A DNA stretch of 64,000 nt from Dasysyrphus tricinctus (GCA_963921185.1 OY992531.1:173115365-173179364); one strand, 5' to 3'; shown: positions 48,201-53,309, numbered from the stretch's first letter. Notes: generated by a model from the letters alone, not told the origin. Numbers and translations: made by a program.

Positions 48201-48414
48201 ACATTATAATTTACCTAAAATTGTTTTAGTGTTTGATATTCCCGGTCTAAGAGGTGATGATGATGATGACGATCCCTGGATTGATGTTGAATCATCATCG
48301 TCTGACGATGATCACAACAATGGAGATAGTGATGATGCGGCGAATGGAGGAAATGGCGACAACAGCTCATCCGACTCGAGTACAGATATGTTTGAAGTAG
48401 AGTTAAATTTTTGA
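14770..48414 (+). CDS. mahj: Mahjong / DCAF1 (VprBP) homologue, CUL4-DDB1 E3 ligase substrate receptor; 12 coding exons
   Basis: The coding exons are 14770-14984, 15068-15218, 32054-32884, 32942-33214, 33282-33664, 35199-35421, 35485-36951, 37003-37123, 47514-47611, 47671-48036, 48104-48158 and 48230-48414. All introns are GT-AG. The joined ORF is 4,368 nt (1,455 aa) without a break, close to human DCAF1 (about 1,500 aa). Diagnostic blocks are DPFDERHP in exon 2, CRLILVIMPGLETSAVFQ in exon 3, a LisH motif at about residues 847-880, a WD40-like beta-propeller from roughly 1060 to 1375, two WDxR-type boxes (WDVK at 1226-1229, WDLR at 1262-1265) and an acidic C-terminal tail. In the family, DCAF1 recruits substrates to CUL4-DDB1 in the nucleus; Drosophila Mahjong binds Lgl and acts in cell competition. 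Introns 2 and 8 are 16.8 and 10.4 kb and full of transposons; the others are mostly under 100 bp, except intron 5 at 1.5 kb. Confidence 0.95.
15951..16131. repeat. Hairpin MITE centred in a larger palindrome
   Basis: The arms TTTTTAACAAGCAT and AAGGATTTTCCAAACCAATG are inverted at the right (CATTGGTTTGGGAAATCCTT, then ATGCTTGTTAAAAA). The motif with AAACCAATGCGAA recurs at 24523-24550 and 28801-28929, so this is a dispersed family. It sits in a wider palindrome (about 15800-16460) whose arms contain GCAAAACG/CGTTTTGC and GAATTC-rich blocks. Confidence 0.65.
16187..16413. repeat. Near-perfect hairpin element (227 bp)
   Basis: GGTGTTCATACCAGCTTCAC at the left is inverted at the right as ATGCTGGTATGAACACC. 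Inward, GAGGCGACTCATTTTGA matches TCAAAATGAGTCGCCTC. The interior also folds (CTTCTGCCTCACTTGCC against GGCGAGGTGAGGCAGAA). It lies within the right arm of the wider palindrome around 15951-16131, so it is a later insertion. It has no coding potential beyond a chance ORF. Confidence 0.7.
16841..17654. repeat. Large fold-back element with arms of about 285 bp
   Basis: The left arm starts TGGGGACACAGGTCGACGTC and the right arm ends with its inverse at 17654. The arms match almost throughout, including the TTTTTCGTTCTGCAG and GACGCTGTTCGACGAGCG blocks. At the centre (17325-17410) are two copies of a palindrome containing TAATTATCCATTA. The left arm is interrupted by a small MITE at 17017-17258 that the right arm lacks. 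A diverged half copy is seen at 18195-18345. Confidence 0.8.
17017..17258. mobile_element. Harbinger-like MITE with CAG target duplication
   Basis: The TIR GGGCCCAACTATGTAAC is inverted at 17240-17258. It is flanked by CAG on both sides (17014-17016 and 17259-17261). The other arm of the surrounding fold-back supplies the empty site CCTGCAG, which confirms the 3-bp duplication. The same TIR bounds the Harbinger remnant at 54259-55765, so the MITE is probably mobilised by that family. Confidence 0.8.
17751..17872. repeat. 61-bp direct tandem duplication
   Basis: A 61-bp unit beginning CGAAGCCAACGAACACGACA occurs twice head to tail with no visible difference. Its identity suggests a recent duplication. 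It lies in intron 2, just outside the large fold-back. Confidence 0.85.
18404..19205. repeat. Long inverted-repeat element (802 bp)
   Basis: The left end CTATAGACCGAGAGCCCAC is inverted at the right end (GTGGGCTCTTAGTCTACTAG). The arms match for several hundred bases, through GTGAACGATAGC and CAGTGCATCGAAAAAA. A second small inverted repeat (TATAGTATTCTCATGAAA and its inverse) is nested at about 18960-19110. A truncated relative lies in intron 5 at 34197-34410. The 118-codon ORF at 19073 runs through one arm and is not a gene. Confidence 0.75.
19368..20011. repeat. TIR element related to 18404-19205 (644 bp)
   Basis: CTATAGACCAAAAGCCGACA and then GCAAATTTTGGGAGTGGAG are inverted at 19970-20011. 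The ends share their pattern with the neighbouring element, so both belong to one family. The interior, with AACCCCCACC-type tracts, differs and codes for nothing recognisable. Confidence 0.7.
20038..20440. repeat. Dispersed repeat, partly palindromic, with diverged inverted relative at about 29800-30062
   Basis: An inverted pair, CAGAGAATATGAAATAAAGA at 20052 and its inverse near 20340, makes a palindrome. The segment TTTACATTGTTGTATTTG, found inverted at about 20265-20285, also occurs near 29810-29828. Both regions share the end motif GTGCCGAGATTCA and blocks of GAGTGAG. Confidence 0.5.
20503..21924 (-). pseudogene. RTE reverse transcriptase domain, long uninterrupted frame (473 codons)
   Basis: The frame encodes GDDLVGSIHQLISKIW, ANYRGISLLNVAYKILS, YQCGFRPGKSTVDQMF, HHLFIDFKVAYDSVD (first catalytic Asp), GLRQGDALSCNLFN, LLAYADDIDIIG (catalytic DD) and the C-terminal RLRWLGHVERMD and RGRPHLRW blocks, ending VHPGL. 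RT itself has no stop. Compared with the copy at 1771-3373, about 62 residues before this point, including the DGLPAEL motif, are deleted, and the junction is out of frame with the endonuclease. Confidence 0.85.
21918..23372 (-). pseudogene. RTE endonuclease domain and linker (one nonsense codon)
   Basis: The minus-strand frame starts near 23372 and includes NEFRICTWNVRTLNRP and ITAIQEVRWDGEG. A TGA at 23049-23051 interrupts it where the other copy has a Cys codon (GCGFVVGNRL there). The same frame continues to 21918 with LICAHAPTEDKDD, IILGDFNAKIG, NQIDHVAID, DVRTFRGANIDSDHYLVV and a basic linker. It runs out of frame after RIWKQ, where the deletion joins it to the RT. Confidence 0.85.
24046..24124. 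repeat. Short MITE of the GGGTATTCAT family (79 bp)
   Basis: The ends AAGGGTATTCATGCA and TGCATGAACGACCTTT are inverted with a few mismatches. TTATTAAT flanks both sides and may be an 8-bp duplication. Longer relatives lie at 33947-34083 and 54532-55031. Confidence 0.6.
24508..24806. repeat. TIR element of the AGTTCTA family (299 bp)
   Basis: TAAAGCTAGAACTATTA at the left is inverted at the right as ATTATAGTTCTACCTTA, with some differences. The left part contains a piece of the AAACCAATGCGAA hairpin family (24523-24550). The interior block TCACCAAATGTCAGTTT is shared with 29453-29774. A further relative in opposite orientation seems to start at 24831. Confidence 0.55.
24831..25170. repeat. 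Diverged inverted relative of the AGTTCTA element
   Basis: It begins TAAGGTAGAAATATATTAG and carries the inner blocks CACGCCCATAATGTA and GAAGTGAAACTGAAATTTG, which are shared in part or inverted with 24508-24806 and 29453-29774. The right end, GAAGCTATAATT, is weak. Confidence 0.4.
25171..26082. other. No gene seen within intron 2
   Basis: This is AT-rich intronic DNA with short runs of ATACATATG and of TACCTA near 25920-25980. Only short, unconvincing ORFs are found. No clear transposon ends were found. Confidence 0.4.
26083..26324. repeat. Probable short TIR element (242 bp)
   Basis: GGGCGCGTTCAATGTTTGAA at the left pairs imperfectly with TGTTTGAACGTGGCC at the right. CCATT occurs on both sides. 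The interior repeats AGGATAGCTTTGTATCC twice. The superfamily is unclear. Confidence 0.4.
26705..28222 (+). mobile_element. Tc1-like transposon (1,518 bp), degenerate, inside the hAT-like element
   Basis: The TIRs CAGTGGTGGCCATAGAATTA match at both ends and are flanked by TA (26703-26704 and 28223-28224), the Tc1/mariner target site. One transposase gene, broken by several stops, lies in between. Confidence 0.9.
27052..28078 (+). pseudogene. Tc1-type DD34E transposase remnant
   Basis: The ATG at 27052 opens a 71-codon frame with the helix-turn-helix start KSCSPELRKLIVQCYQNEN and SIAKRFSCSK. Then come stops and frame changes. The catalytic region is still readable: ILWSDESKFNLFG (first Asp), QHDNDPKHTA (second Asp) and QSPDLNPIENLW (Glu), in the DD34E arrangement, then ENMKEVWESIP and a C-terminus ending at 28078. 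At least four in-frame stops make it inactive. The protein would bind the TIRs and cut and paste the element. Confidence 0.85.
28801..28929. repeat. Hairpin of the AAACCAATGCGAA family
   Basis: AGAATCTCCCGAACCAGTGC is inverted at the right as GCATTGGTTTGGGTGAGAATT. The centre contains ACAACACGTTGTTGT and ACGTTCGTCGTCGTC. It is a relative of 15951-16131. Confidence 0.6.
29453..29774. repeat. AGTTCTA-family TIR element (322 bp)
   Basis: AAGGTAGAACTATAATAGTC at the left is inverted at the right (GCATTATAGTTCTAGCTTTA), with about 30 bp of imperfect TIR reaching AAGGGCACT/AGTGCCCCT. A central perfect palindrome, GAGGTGCGCTCGGGAGCGCA, lies near 29615. Confidence 0.65.
29800..30062. repeat. Diverged relative of the repeat at 20038-20440
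   Basis: TTTACATTGTTGTATTTGTT, GATGAATCTCGGCAC and GAGTGAAGTGAGATGA match the repeat at 20038-20440 in inverted or direct form. CATCTCATCTCATCTCA is a short tandem. Confidence 0.45.
30743..31710 (+). repeat. Repeat with a GTCT microsatellite core, copy 1
   Basis: It begins ACTTGCGATATAGGTACTAT, with a start that can fold on GGGCAAGT. It carries a CTGT tandem (30862-30888), then repeated blocks of the type AACGGCTCCAACGATTTT and ATTTTTGAAAAA, and ends AAGAGCAAGTACGTGCGA. Copy 2 lies at 40180-42075. Dipteran mini-me elements also carry a GTCY proto-microsatellite, but homology to them is not shown here. It is non-coding. Clear transposon ends and a target duplication were not found for this copy. 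Confidence 0.6.
32054..33664 (+). CDS. mahj: mahjong exons 3-5 (32054-32884, 32942-33214, 33282-33664)
   Basis: Exon 3 (acceptor TTATTAG) continues in phase 0 from exon 2 with LVNDYLRDNYFTRQN and then CRLILVIMPGLETSAVFQ and LQSYATGLLAAAMEV, the armadillo-like helical repeats of DCAF1. Exon 4 starts LLLKVPRPSIASTGVS and exon 5 starts ISVLKIVNPP. Introns 3 and 4 are 57 and 67 bp. Exon 5 ends two bases into a codon at 33664 (CTGGCAG before GTAAGT). Codon phase is kept at every join. Confidence 0.93.
33947..34083. repeat. GGGTATTCAT-family MITE in intron 5 (137 bp)
   Basis: AAGGGTATTCATACAACG pairs with CGTTGCATTAATACCTT at the right end. The inner AAACTTCGTAATTCTGTCAC is nearly identical to that in the copy at 54532-55031. 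Confidence 0.65.
34197..34410. repeat. Truncated copy of the long inverted-repeat element
   Basis: GAGACCCCACAACAGATTTTA, GAAGTATAGG, CAGTGCATCGAAAA and CACTCCTCCCTGGATAA match the left arm of 18404-19205 in order. Only one arm is present. The rest of intron 5 (34411-35198) has no gene or clear repeat. Confidence 0.6.
35199..37123 (+). CDS. mahj: mahjong exons 6-8 (35199-35421, 35485-36951, 37003-37123), LisH and propeller start
   Basis: Exon 6 completes an AGA codon and reads AETVRSALDVLSICCVVPK. Exon 7 is the largest exon (489 codons). It contains KCYVNPKKKNNSSKISEE, the LisH motif LFQLIHDHLESKGLTGTAQM (about residues 849-868), a Ser/Thr-rich linker and the first propeller blades, including FTCCNILPTNNLIIVGTQQG and SCSWRSHLWNIER. 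Exon 8 encodes SAIVYDLTTGNKISTF and ends in phase 1 at 37123 before GTACGT. LisH mediates DCAF1 oligomerisation in the family. Confidence 0.94.
37569..37902. repeat. TIR element ending in GCGTTTTATTATC (334 bp), copy 1
   Basis: The ends GCTGCGTTTGATTATC and GATAATAAAACGCGGC are inverted repeats. The whole sequence is a close inverted match to 54573-54911. The 82-codon ORF at 37620 (with HSARQRAIYHCELCQRFVSS) covers most of it, but the same frame is disrupted in the other copy, so I do not call a gene. Shorter relatives of its ends lie at 48851-49405 and 50020-50266. Confidence 0.7.
37903..39962. other. Intronic DNA without gene
   Basis: I see no ORF of interest. A short segment at 38980-39035 (ATTTTTCAAAATAGTGTGA, then CACAAACACAAATACATT) resembles the left interior of the Mutator-sized element at 45274-46276 and may be a fragment of it. 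Confidence 0.4.
40180..42075 (+). repeat. GTCT microsatellite repeat, copy 2, inserted in the outer MITE
   Basis: It begins ACTTGCGATTATAGGTACTA and ends AAGTACGTGCGACCCAGTCG, matching copy 1 (30743-31710). A second MITE copy is inserted into it at 40202. It carries a CTGTCTGTCTGT core at 40792-40805 and more of the internal T-rich blocks than copy 1. The outer MITE resumes at TTTTGATGGTCGGTTTATAC, which is continuous in the nested MITE copy and so marks the insertion edges. Confidence 0.7.
40202..40690. mobile_element. Harbinger-like MITE, nested intact copy (489 bp)
   Basis: The TIRs AGCCTAGTTTACAGTTCC and GGAACTGTAAACTATGCT are flanked by ATA on both sides (40199-40201 and 40691-40693). 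Copy 1 of the host repeat (GGTACTATAGGGCAAG) shows the empty site. The element contains TTGCATGCAAAT-type palindromes. Confidence 0.85.
42135..43755 (-). mobile_element. 5'-truncated non-LTR retrotransposon with 12-bp target duplication
   Basis: CCTCAAGGCATT occurs on both sides (42123-42134 and 43756-43767). The uninterrupted sequence is seen in the nested MITE copy near 40460. The 3' end on the minus strand is a short GAT tandem. The endonuclease region is missing, so the copy is 5'-truncated. Confidence 0.9.
42140..43717 (-). CDS. LINE reverse transcriptase, uninterrupted 525-codon ORF
   Basis: The frame opens with PQLNEMRRSYRGIDIEPPSE and contains NNKAAGLDGIPAEFLK, NNWRGITVLSVFPKLMA, HQAGFRSGRSCVDHINTLR, LYLMFVDFEKAFDRV (first catalytic Asp), VRQGDFLSPILFLLAMDDV and HLDYADDICLLA (catalytic DD). 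The C-terminal block has RKWRWIGHTLRKPNDEI, and the protein ends LCPSRGYRTR. The fingers, palm and thumb appear complete, but the endonuclease is absent. The family looks RTE-related (perhaps RTE-X), distinct from the two RTE copies elsewhere in the window. The absence of stops suggests a young insertion. An upstream start and promoter are lacking, so expression is doubtful. Confidence 0.85.
   Translation of the reverse strand: MPQLNEMRRSYRGIDIEPPSESEIRTSINLLKNNKAAGLDGIPAEFLKADPVAAASILHPLIQNIWENESYPRDWKDGVIVKLPKKGDLKNCNNWRGITVLSVFPKLMATIILERIKDRIESTLKRHQAGFRSGRSCVDHINTLRIVLEQSMEYQSPLYLMFVDFEKAFDRVNRECIWRSLLGRGIPLKIVAIIKESYNNARCFVLHNGQLSDSFVVQQGVRQGDFLSPILFLLAMDDVLTASVGTAERQGIQWRPFERLSHLDYADDICLLANNISGLNGMCQALQVKGESSGLRINSKKTKIMLTGRSTQQRIILQETPVEVVEQFNYLGSIVSANGGTDLDVKSRINKARAAFGTLSPIWKSSQISLRTKLRFFESNVKSVLLYACETWKVTSTISKKLQAFVNRCLRHILKIRWPQIISNEELWRRTSQERLDVDIRKRKWRWIGHTLRKPNDEIAKQSFEWNPQGARRVGRPRTTWKSTVLAEAESQRKTWPQLKYLAADREGWRRFVDALCPSRGYRTR
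43995..44579. repeat. CCCTTCAAGCAAA TIR element, copy 1 (585 bp)
   Basis: The left end CCCTTCAAGCAAATTCACTG and the right end TCCTTTTCTTGAAGG are inverted. Near the right end GGATCCGAAAACGTAGT is inverted just after (ACTACGTTTGCGGATCC). It is non-coding. Copies 2 and 3 follow at 45232-46831 and 46865-47268. Confidence 0.65.
44580..45231. other. No gene seen (intron 8)
   Basis: Intronic AT-rich sequence between two copies of the CCCTTCAAGC element. Only short chance ORFs (up to 88 codons, most of which start inside copy 1) are present. Confidence 0.4.
45232..46831. repeat. CCCTTCAAGCAAA TIR element, copy 2, split by a Mutator-sized insertion
   Basis: TIRs as in copy 1 (CCCTTCAAGCAAATGCACTG on the left, CCTTTGCTTGAAGGG on the right). 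Removing 45274-46276 restores a sequence of about 590 bp that aligns with copy 1 along its length. Confidence 0.7.
45274..46276. mobile_element. Non-autonomous element with 9-bp target duplication, Mutator-like size
   Basis: GGTACTGCT flanks both sides (45265-45273 and 46277-46285). The ends CTTAGAATAAAAAATATAAG and CTTATTATTTCCTTTTCTAA are imperfect TIRs. A 9-bp duplication is typical of Mutator-like elements, but no transposase is present to confirm this. The host copy 1 shows the empty site (GGTACTACT). Confidence 0.65.
46865..47268 (-). repeat. CCCTTCAAGCAAA element, copy 3, inverted and partial
   Basis: This is an inverted match to 46286-46680, including TCCGAGGCAC-type text (AAGGCACATTTATTTGGAAT) and, at its end, CAGTGAATTTGCTGAAGGG. 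Together with copy 2 it makes a long inverted repeat just upstream of exon 9. Confidence 0.65.
47422..47439. repeat. TG microsatellite
   Basis: A short run of about eight TG units about 75 bp upstream of the exon 9 acceptor. Confidence 0.8.
47514..48414 (+). CDS. mahj: mahjong exons 9-12 (47514-47611, 47671-48036, 48104-48158, 48230-48414), DWD boxes and acidic tail
   Basis: Exon 9 resumes after the 10.4-kb intron with DGVLWDVKSGREIHKFDK and GVFHPNGLE. Exon 10 gives NTEVWDLRTFHLLQTVPVLD and ends in the first acidic residues. Exons 11 and 12 encode the acidic tail (EEDEEPESDEGSDSES, then a run of six Asp and a Ser/Asp-rich stretch), stopping at TGA 48412-48414. The two WD-x-R/K motifs match the DDB1-binding boxes of DCAF1; the first has Lys where the human protein has Arg. 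No AATAAA polyadenylation signal is obvious in the next 200 bp. Confidence 0.93.
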
Positions 48415-48850
48415 TAAATGTAATGTTTTTTTTATATAATATTACTGTAAACTCCCGACCTGGTACAAAACTTGGCCGGTAGAACGTAGGGAATATTTTA
48501 GAGACATGAAAAATGTTGAAATTATATTCCATGTTCAATTCCAGACGTTGGATCTTGTACTTGTTATTCCAAACCCCCGCATTGGTCAAAATAATAGGTT
48601 TGCGTTTGATCTGTAAAACATAGTAGCACTGTTTCTTAGTGCATTTTTCGCCTAAAAAAGTAGCACAATACGGAATTACACCAAATTGTTGTTGAATTTA
48701 ACATACTACTTTTTTAAGCGAGGATAAAAAAGCGATAAAAAACACGGCTAGTGCTTACAAACAATAATGACATTTGACAAAAGTGCGAAATATTCTTAAT
48801 CCATATTCCCTTCAAAACTCACTACTAAAGCGTGAGAGCTTGATAACACA
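48415..48850. other. mahjong 3' flank
   Basis: This stretch should contain the 3' UTR. I see no canonical AATAAA in it, and no further gene. Confidence 0.4.
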
Positions 48851-49405
48851 AGGCGTCATCAGGATCTGGATCTGGATTGATCTTTACATGTAATGCAAAA
48901 ACAAAATAATGGGAAATTTTCCAAATTCAGCCTTATGAGTTTCACGTGAACAAAATTCCACCTGGAAAAATTAAGTTTCACTTTTCGCATATTGTGAGTT
49001 TCACCCTAAGAATAAAAATTCCCTTTTTTTGTGAGTACTAATTTCGGGCGAAATGTATCTTAATTAAGATCTTAAATTATCACTTATTTTTTGAAGGTGA
49101 ACAAAAGATAACCCAAAGAATAAAAATTCCCCTTTTTTGTGGGTACTAATTTCGGGCAAAATGTATCTTAATTACGATCTTAAATTATCACTTGTTTATT
49201 GAAGGAAACAAAAGATAAACAGGTGGTGCTGGTGCCTTTTGCGAAAGTTTTTTGTTTATATTAAGCCAAGAGAAGTTTTGGCGAAACTCATAATAGCTTT
49301 AAAAATTTCGGGTGAAATATTTTCCGGACGAAACTCATAAGAAGGCTGTGTTTCTGTAACACGTGTTAAAAGTTAATCCAGGTCCCGATGATAATAAAAC
49401 ACCCT
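48851..49405. repeat. TIR element ending in GGCGT/AATAAAACACC (about 555 bp)
   Basis: GGCGTCATCAGGATCTGGAT at the left is inverted at the right as CCAGGTCCCGATGATAATAA. It includes a directly repeated segment of about 100 bp (49009-49108 and 49109-49216), beginning AATAAAAATTCCC and including AATTTCGGGC. The ends match the hairpins at 50020-50266. Confidence 0.6.
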
Positions 49406-49707
49406 ACACATACACACACTGCACTCCATTGTACCAATGCCGGCAGTGGAGCAATATTAAAGTAGTAATGTTAATAAATTTGCGCAAAGCAATTTGCACA
49501 AAAAGTTGTTTTAAAGTTCAATTTTGGTTTTAAAATTCAAAATTCGACAAAATGATATCAATTTCGGGTGTGAAAACATAAAATTCGTGCGTCATTCACG
49601 CACTGCATATCCACACGATGCATTCCATTGATCTTGCCCTGCATGAATTTTTAATTTTCATACTCTATTTTTGTTCCCGCTATGCTTTGCCAATATTTTA
49701 AAACATA

Positions 49708-49970
49708 GGCCCCTATTATGACTTGCGATTCGCCGAGTCGAACATTCGACTTTTCAAAAATAAAAACTGCGATTTTTTTCAAAGTCACCAATAATTACAG
49801 TTCAACATTGACGATAGAGGCGAAAGTTTGCTAAAGGTATTGAGTGACATTCAAATTTTCCTAGTTTAAGCCATTTAAGGCGAACTTAATTCAGGCGAGT
49901 CGCAAATCGTAATTCCACAAAGTCACATTCGAACGTTCGACTCGGCGAATCGCAAGTCATAATTGGTGCC
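49708..49970. mobile_element. Harbinger-like MITE with ATA target duplication (263 bp)
   Basis: The long TIR of about 36 bp contains TATGACTTGCGATTCGCCGA and is nearly perfect. It is flanked by ATA (49705-49707 and 49971-49973). Confidence 0.75.
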
Positions 49971-50019
49971 ATAAGTACCGTATATTTTTTGTTGAAGGCA
50001 CTGACACAAAGGACTGAAT

Positions 50020-50266
50020 CTGGATTAACTTTTAATACGCGTAACAAAAATAATTTTGAAAATTTCCCATTATTTTATATTTGTATTACGTGTAAAAGTT
50101 AATCCAGATCCCGATGATAATAGGCGTGCTTTATTATCATCAGGATCTGGATTAAATTTTAACACGTACTACAAAAACAATTTTGAAAATTTCCCATTAT
50201 TTTGTTTTTGTATTACGTGTAAAAGTTAATACAGATCCAGATCCCGATGATAAAAAAACACGCCTA
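50020..50266. repeat. Two consecutive hairpins of the GGCGTGTTTTATTATC family
   Basis: The hairpin 50121-50266 runs from TAGGCGTGCTTTATTATCAT to GATGATAAAAAAACACGCCTA, with arms of about 65 bp. The preceding 50020-50115 is itself a palindrome around the same sequence (AATCTGGATTAACTTTTAAT and its inverse). The inner block GAAAATTTCCCATTATTTT is present in both, and inverted in 48851-49405. Confidence 0.75.
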
Positions 50267-51404
50267 ATAAAACACGCCTATTGGTAAAGAGAGTACATAA
50301 TGGAATATGGAATAAAATGAGTTTCCAACATTTTCCTCAACTCTAAGGAAGTCTCTTTGTTTTACCGGTCAATCCTAAATTTTGGACAAATTCGGGTGTT
50401 AACAGTTACATATATACATATATAAAATATTGTAAATATATATATACACCTCAATGTGTAATGGATGAAAAACACTTAAAACATAAAATTTGCCTAATAA
50501 CTGAAGAAAGACTAGTGGCAGAATCCCATTAAGAGTATGTAGTACAATAAAACACAAATTCATACTTGCATTTATGAAATATGTTTGACATTTCTTTATT
50601 TGTAAGATGATAAAACCTTGTTCATCTATTGTGGGTACTTTATCCTGGATTAACAGGCTAAGGTTAAGAAACTTAATTGATTATTTACGTTAATTATTAT
50701 TATTAACGTCAGTTAGATTTCTACCATTTTGTCTGATTTTTTCTAAGAATTTTGGTTTATAATTGTGTTAAAAATGGAGTGAATTTAGATTCAGACCAGA
50801 TAACTGAAGTACAGGGTTGGTTTCTGTTAAGTCATCTAGTTGTCGAGTGATGAAGTTCTCATTACTCCAACACCTCCTTCACTTAAGAGGTATCGTAGTC
50901 CTTCATCCATGCAGGTGCATGTACAGTTCGACCTGATGAAGTCACTTGTCTTAGTTCAAGAATGTGAGATCTTGATGGAAAACCCAAAAAATCAGATGTT
51001 TCTGAAGTTGATCCTTCAATAGCATCTTCAAAATCAGCTGTGACATCTGGATCCGAATCCTCATTGGCCTCGTTCCGATGTTTATTCTCAGTTATCCGGA
51101 TAGCTTTGCGTTGTTGTAGTCCCTTGTTTCAAAACAGCTGATGACAAGTCATCTGGGGCCTGTTTCACCAAACACTTTTCACTTTGCAATAAAAAAATTT
51201 CCTGCAAAGTAAAAGTGCGATATGTTTCCCAAAATTTGCAAAGTGAAAAGTCTTGCATCATGCACGCAACCTGGCCAGCTTACGTTAGCATAGAAATACC
51301 GACCTAAGCGACAAACCATAATTGCATTTAAAACATGGTTTCCATGCCTGTTTACAAAAAATTCTTCATTTTCATTGGGAGAATCGAAATGAATATTAAT
51401 AGTC
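50267..51404. other. Mostly non-coding; eroded coding-like stretch at 50840-51070
   Basis: From 50840 a plus-strand frame reads SSDEVLITPTPPSLKRYRSP, and after a frame change near 50985 it reads SDVSEVDPSIASSKSAVTSG. The composition is that of a Ser/Pro-rich linker in a real protein, but I cannot assign it. It may belong to the Harbinger-like remnants beside it. Apart from this I see no gene. Confidence 0.3.
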
Positions 51405-51960
51405 TGGGTACCTTGAGGTTACCGTAAGATAACATATCTGATCATCGGGTCCATGTAAAAAGAGGATACCAACCGATAGCTTTAGTCCAAACAAAACTAC
51501 TGGGGGCCAAATAAGCGATTCTGGTTCTGTGAATGAAAACTATATTATCGATGCTAGAACCACCTTACCATTTCTCCTGAAAACTGCACGATTCTCTCAA
51601 TTTACTTGTGTTTTTGAAGAAAACAGAGAAATGCGTGAGATAGGAACACTTTTTTCTGTATGGATTTGACAGAGAGAGAGATATGATTGAATTTGTCATT
51701 GCTTGTTCGTATTCACGCTTTCATTTTGGATATTCGCTTCCAAATGACGGCGTGAAAGCAAATTATTCATAATGAAAGTTTTTGATGTTTGGTTGCACAT
51801 TTTCACAGAATGGGAATCGGAATTAGTGTGAAAGCGTGAAAAATTGTTCGTTTCATCTTTTCACAGAACCAGAATCGGCCCCCTGGTCGGACAAGCTTTA
51901 TAAAAAAATGCACTTTTTAGGTTGCATTTTTGGCTAAGTTTACCTATCTATTATACAAGC
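51405..51960 (+). pseudogene. Harbinger-like transposase scrap carrying a MITE
   Basis: The sequence 51405-51502 plus 51883-51960 is an inverted match to 53797-53990. It contains GATAGCTTTAGTCCAAA and then GGTCGGACAAGCTTTAT. It is split by the MITE at 51503. No frame is left open. See the entry at 53797-54060 for the reading. Confidence 0.5.
51503..51882. mobile_element. MITE with CTG target duplication (380 bp)
   Basis: The TIR GGGGCCAAATAAGCGATTCT is inverted at the right end (AGAATCGGCCCC, with a small gap), followed inward by GGTTCTGTGAA/TTCACAGAACC. It is flanked by CTG (51500-51502 and 51883-51885). The inverted paralogue at about 53868-53880 has the empty site ACTACTGGTCGG, which proves a 3-bp CWG duplication. 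Confidence 0.85.
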
Positions 51961-52000
51961 AGCTTCTATGTCCTCTACCTCTCTCTACGATCACTAAATA

Positions 52001-53309
52001 AAGGGTCCGCCATCTAACGTTTTTTTTTCAACTAGTGCTTATTTCGTGAATGGTAACACTTAGCTCATGTCTGATTTGACAGATAATTAGTTCTATTCTT
52101 CCGCTGAACGAATATGGTTGTGTATACGCTTTAACAACGCTGGGAAATATTGCGACATTACTTTGAAAATCATGGTAATGTTGCAGAATGTGTGCGAAAA
52201 TTGCGTACGGATTTTGGAAGAAGAGAAGCACGGTCAGCTCCGTATGTTCGTTATCTTGTGAAAAAAGTGAAAGAAACTGGCATCCTCATCGATAAACCAA
52301 AGCGTGAAAAGCCAAAAACAGTGCGTACACCCGGGAATATTGGTGATGTGGCAGAAAGTGTGCGTGAAGCGCCATCAACATCAATTCACCGTCGTTCTCA
52401 ACAATTGAACATTTCGGAGACATCATTGAGACGAATTTTGCATAAAGACCTTGGTATGACGCCATAAAAAGTCCAATTGGTTCAGGAGTTGAAGCCAACT
52501 GACCATCCAATGCGTTTTCGCTTCGCTAAGTGGGCCTGCGATCGACTTAGAGAAGATGCCGATTTTGCCAAAAAAATCATCTTTTCAGATGAAGCTCATT
52601 TTGATCTTGGCGGGTATGTAAACAAGCTAAATTGTCGCATTTGGGGCACAGAAAACCCGCACGCATACATTGAAAAGCCGATACACCCAAAACGAGTCAC
52701 TGTTTGGTGCGGATTTTGGTCCAGAGGCATAATTGGGCCATTTTTTTCGAAAATGAGCAAGGAGTGGCCGTTACAGTAAATGGCGATCGTTATCGGGCCA
52801 TGTTGAACGAATTTTTGTTCACAAAAATTTAATAGGAGGATATTGGCAACATTTGGTTTCAACAGGACGGCGGCGGCGCTACGTGCCACACAGCCGAAGT
52901 TACACTCGATGTTTTGCGCCCTATTTTTGAAGATCGCTCTATCTGCCGCAGAGCTGATGTCGTTTGGCCACCTCGGAGCTGCGATTTGACACCGTTGGAC
53001 TATTATTTGTGGGGTGCCGTAAAAGATAAGTGTTACGCCGACAAGCCAGAGACAATTGACGCTTTAAAGGACAATATTCGTGAAGCCATTGGTGAAATAC
53101 AGCTGCACACAATCGATAATGTGCTTAAAAATTGGACCGATCGTGTAGGCTACTGCATGGCCACCCGAGGCAGCCATTTGAATGAAATTATTTTCCATTA
53201 TTAACCGGAAGGATTGTACTTTCAAATAAAAAAAGAAATTTGAGAAAAAATTCAGTAGTTTTTTTTTTTATAGCATTTTCAAAAAAAAAAAGTTATTTGG
53301 CGGACCCTT
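52001..53309 (+). mobile_element. Mariner-like element of the DD41D (rosa-like) group, 1,309 bp
   Basis: The TIR AAGGGTCCGCCATCTAACG pairs with AGTTATTTGGCGGACCCTT. It is flanked by TA (51999-52000 and 53310-53311). One transposase gene fills the interior. Confidence 0.9.
52140..53204 (+). pseudogene. DD41D-type mariner transposase, broken
   Basis: The frame begins near 52140 with LRHYFENHGNVAECVRKLRT (first DNA-binding helix), then DKPKREKPKTVRTPGN. A TAA at 52465-52467 interrupts it. It continues with FAKKIIFSDEAHFDLGGYVN (first Asp) and NCRIWGTENP. A frameshift follows near 52750, with more stops to about 52835. Next come WFQQDGGGATCHTAE (second Asp) and SCDLTPLDYYLWGAVKDKCY (third Asp), ending at 53204. 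I count 43 residues between the second and third Asp here. Removing the two extra Gly from the GGC run gives 41, hence DD41D. It is inactive. Confidence 0.85.
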
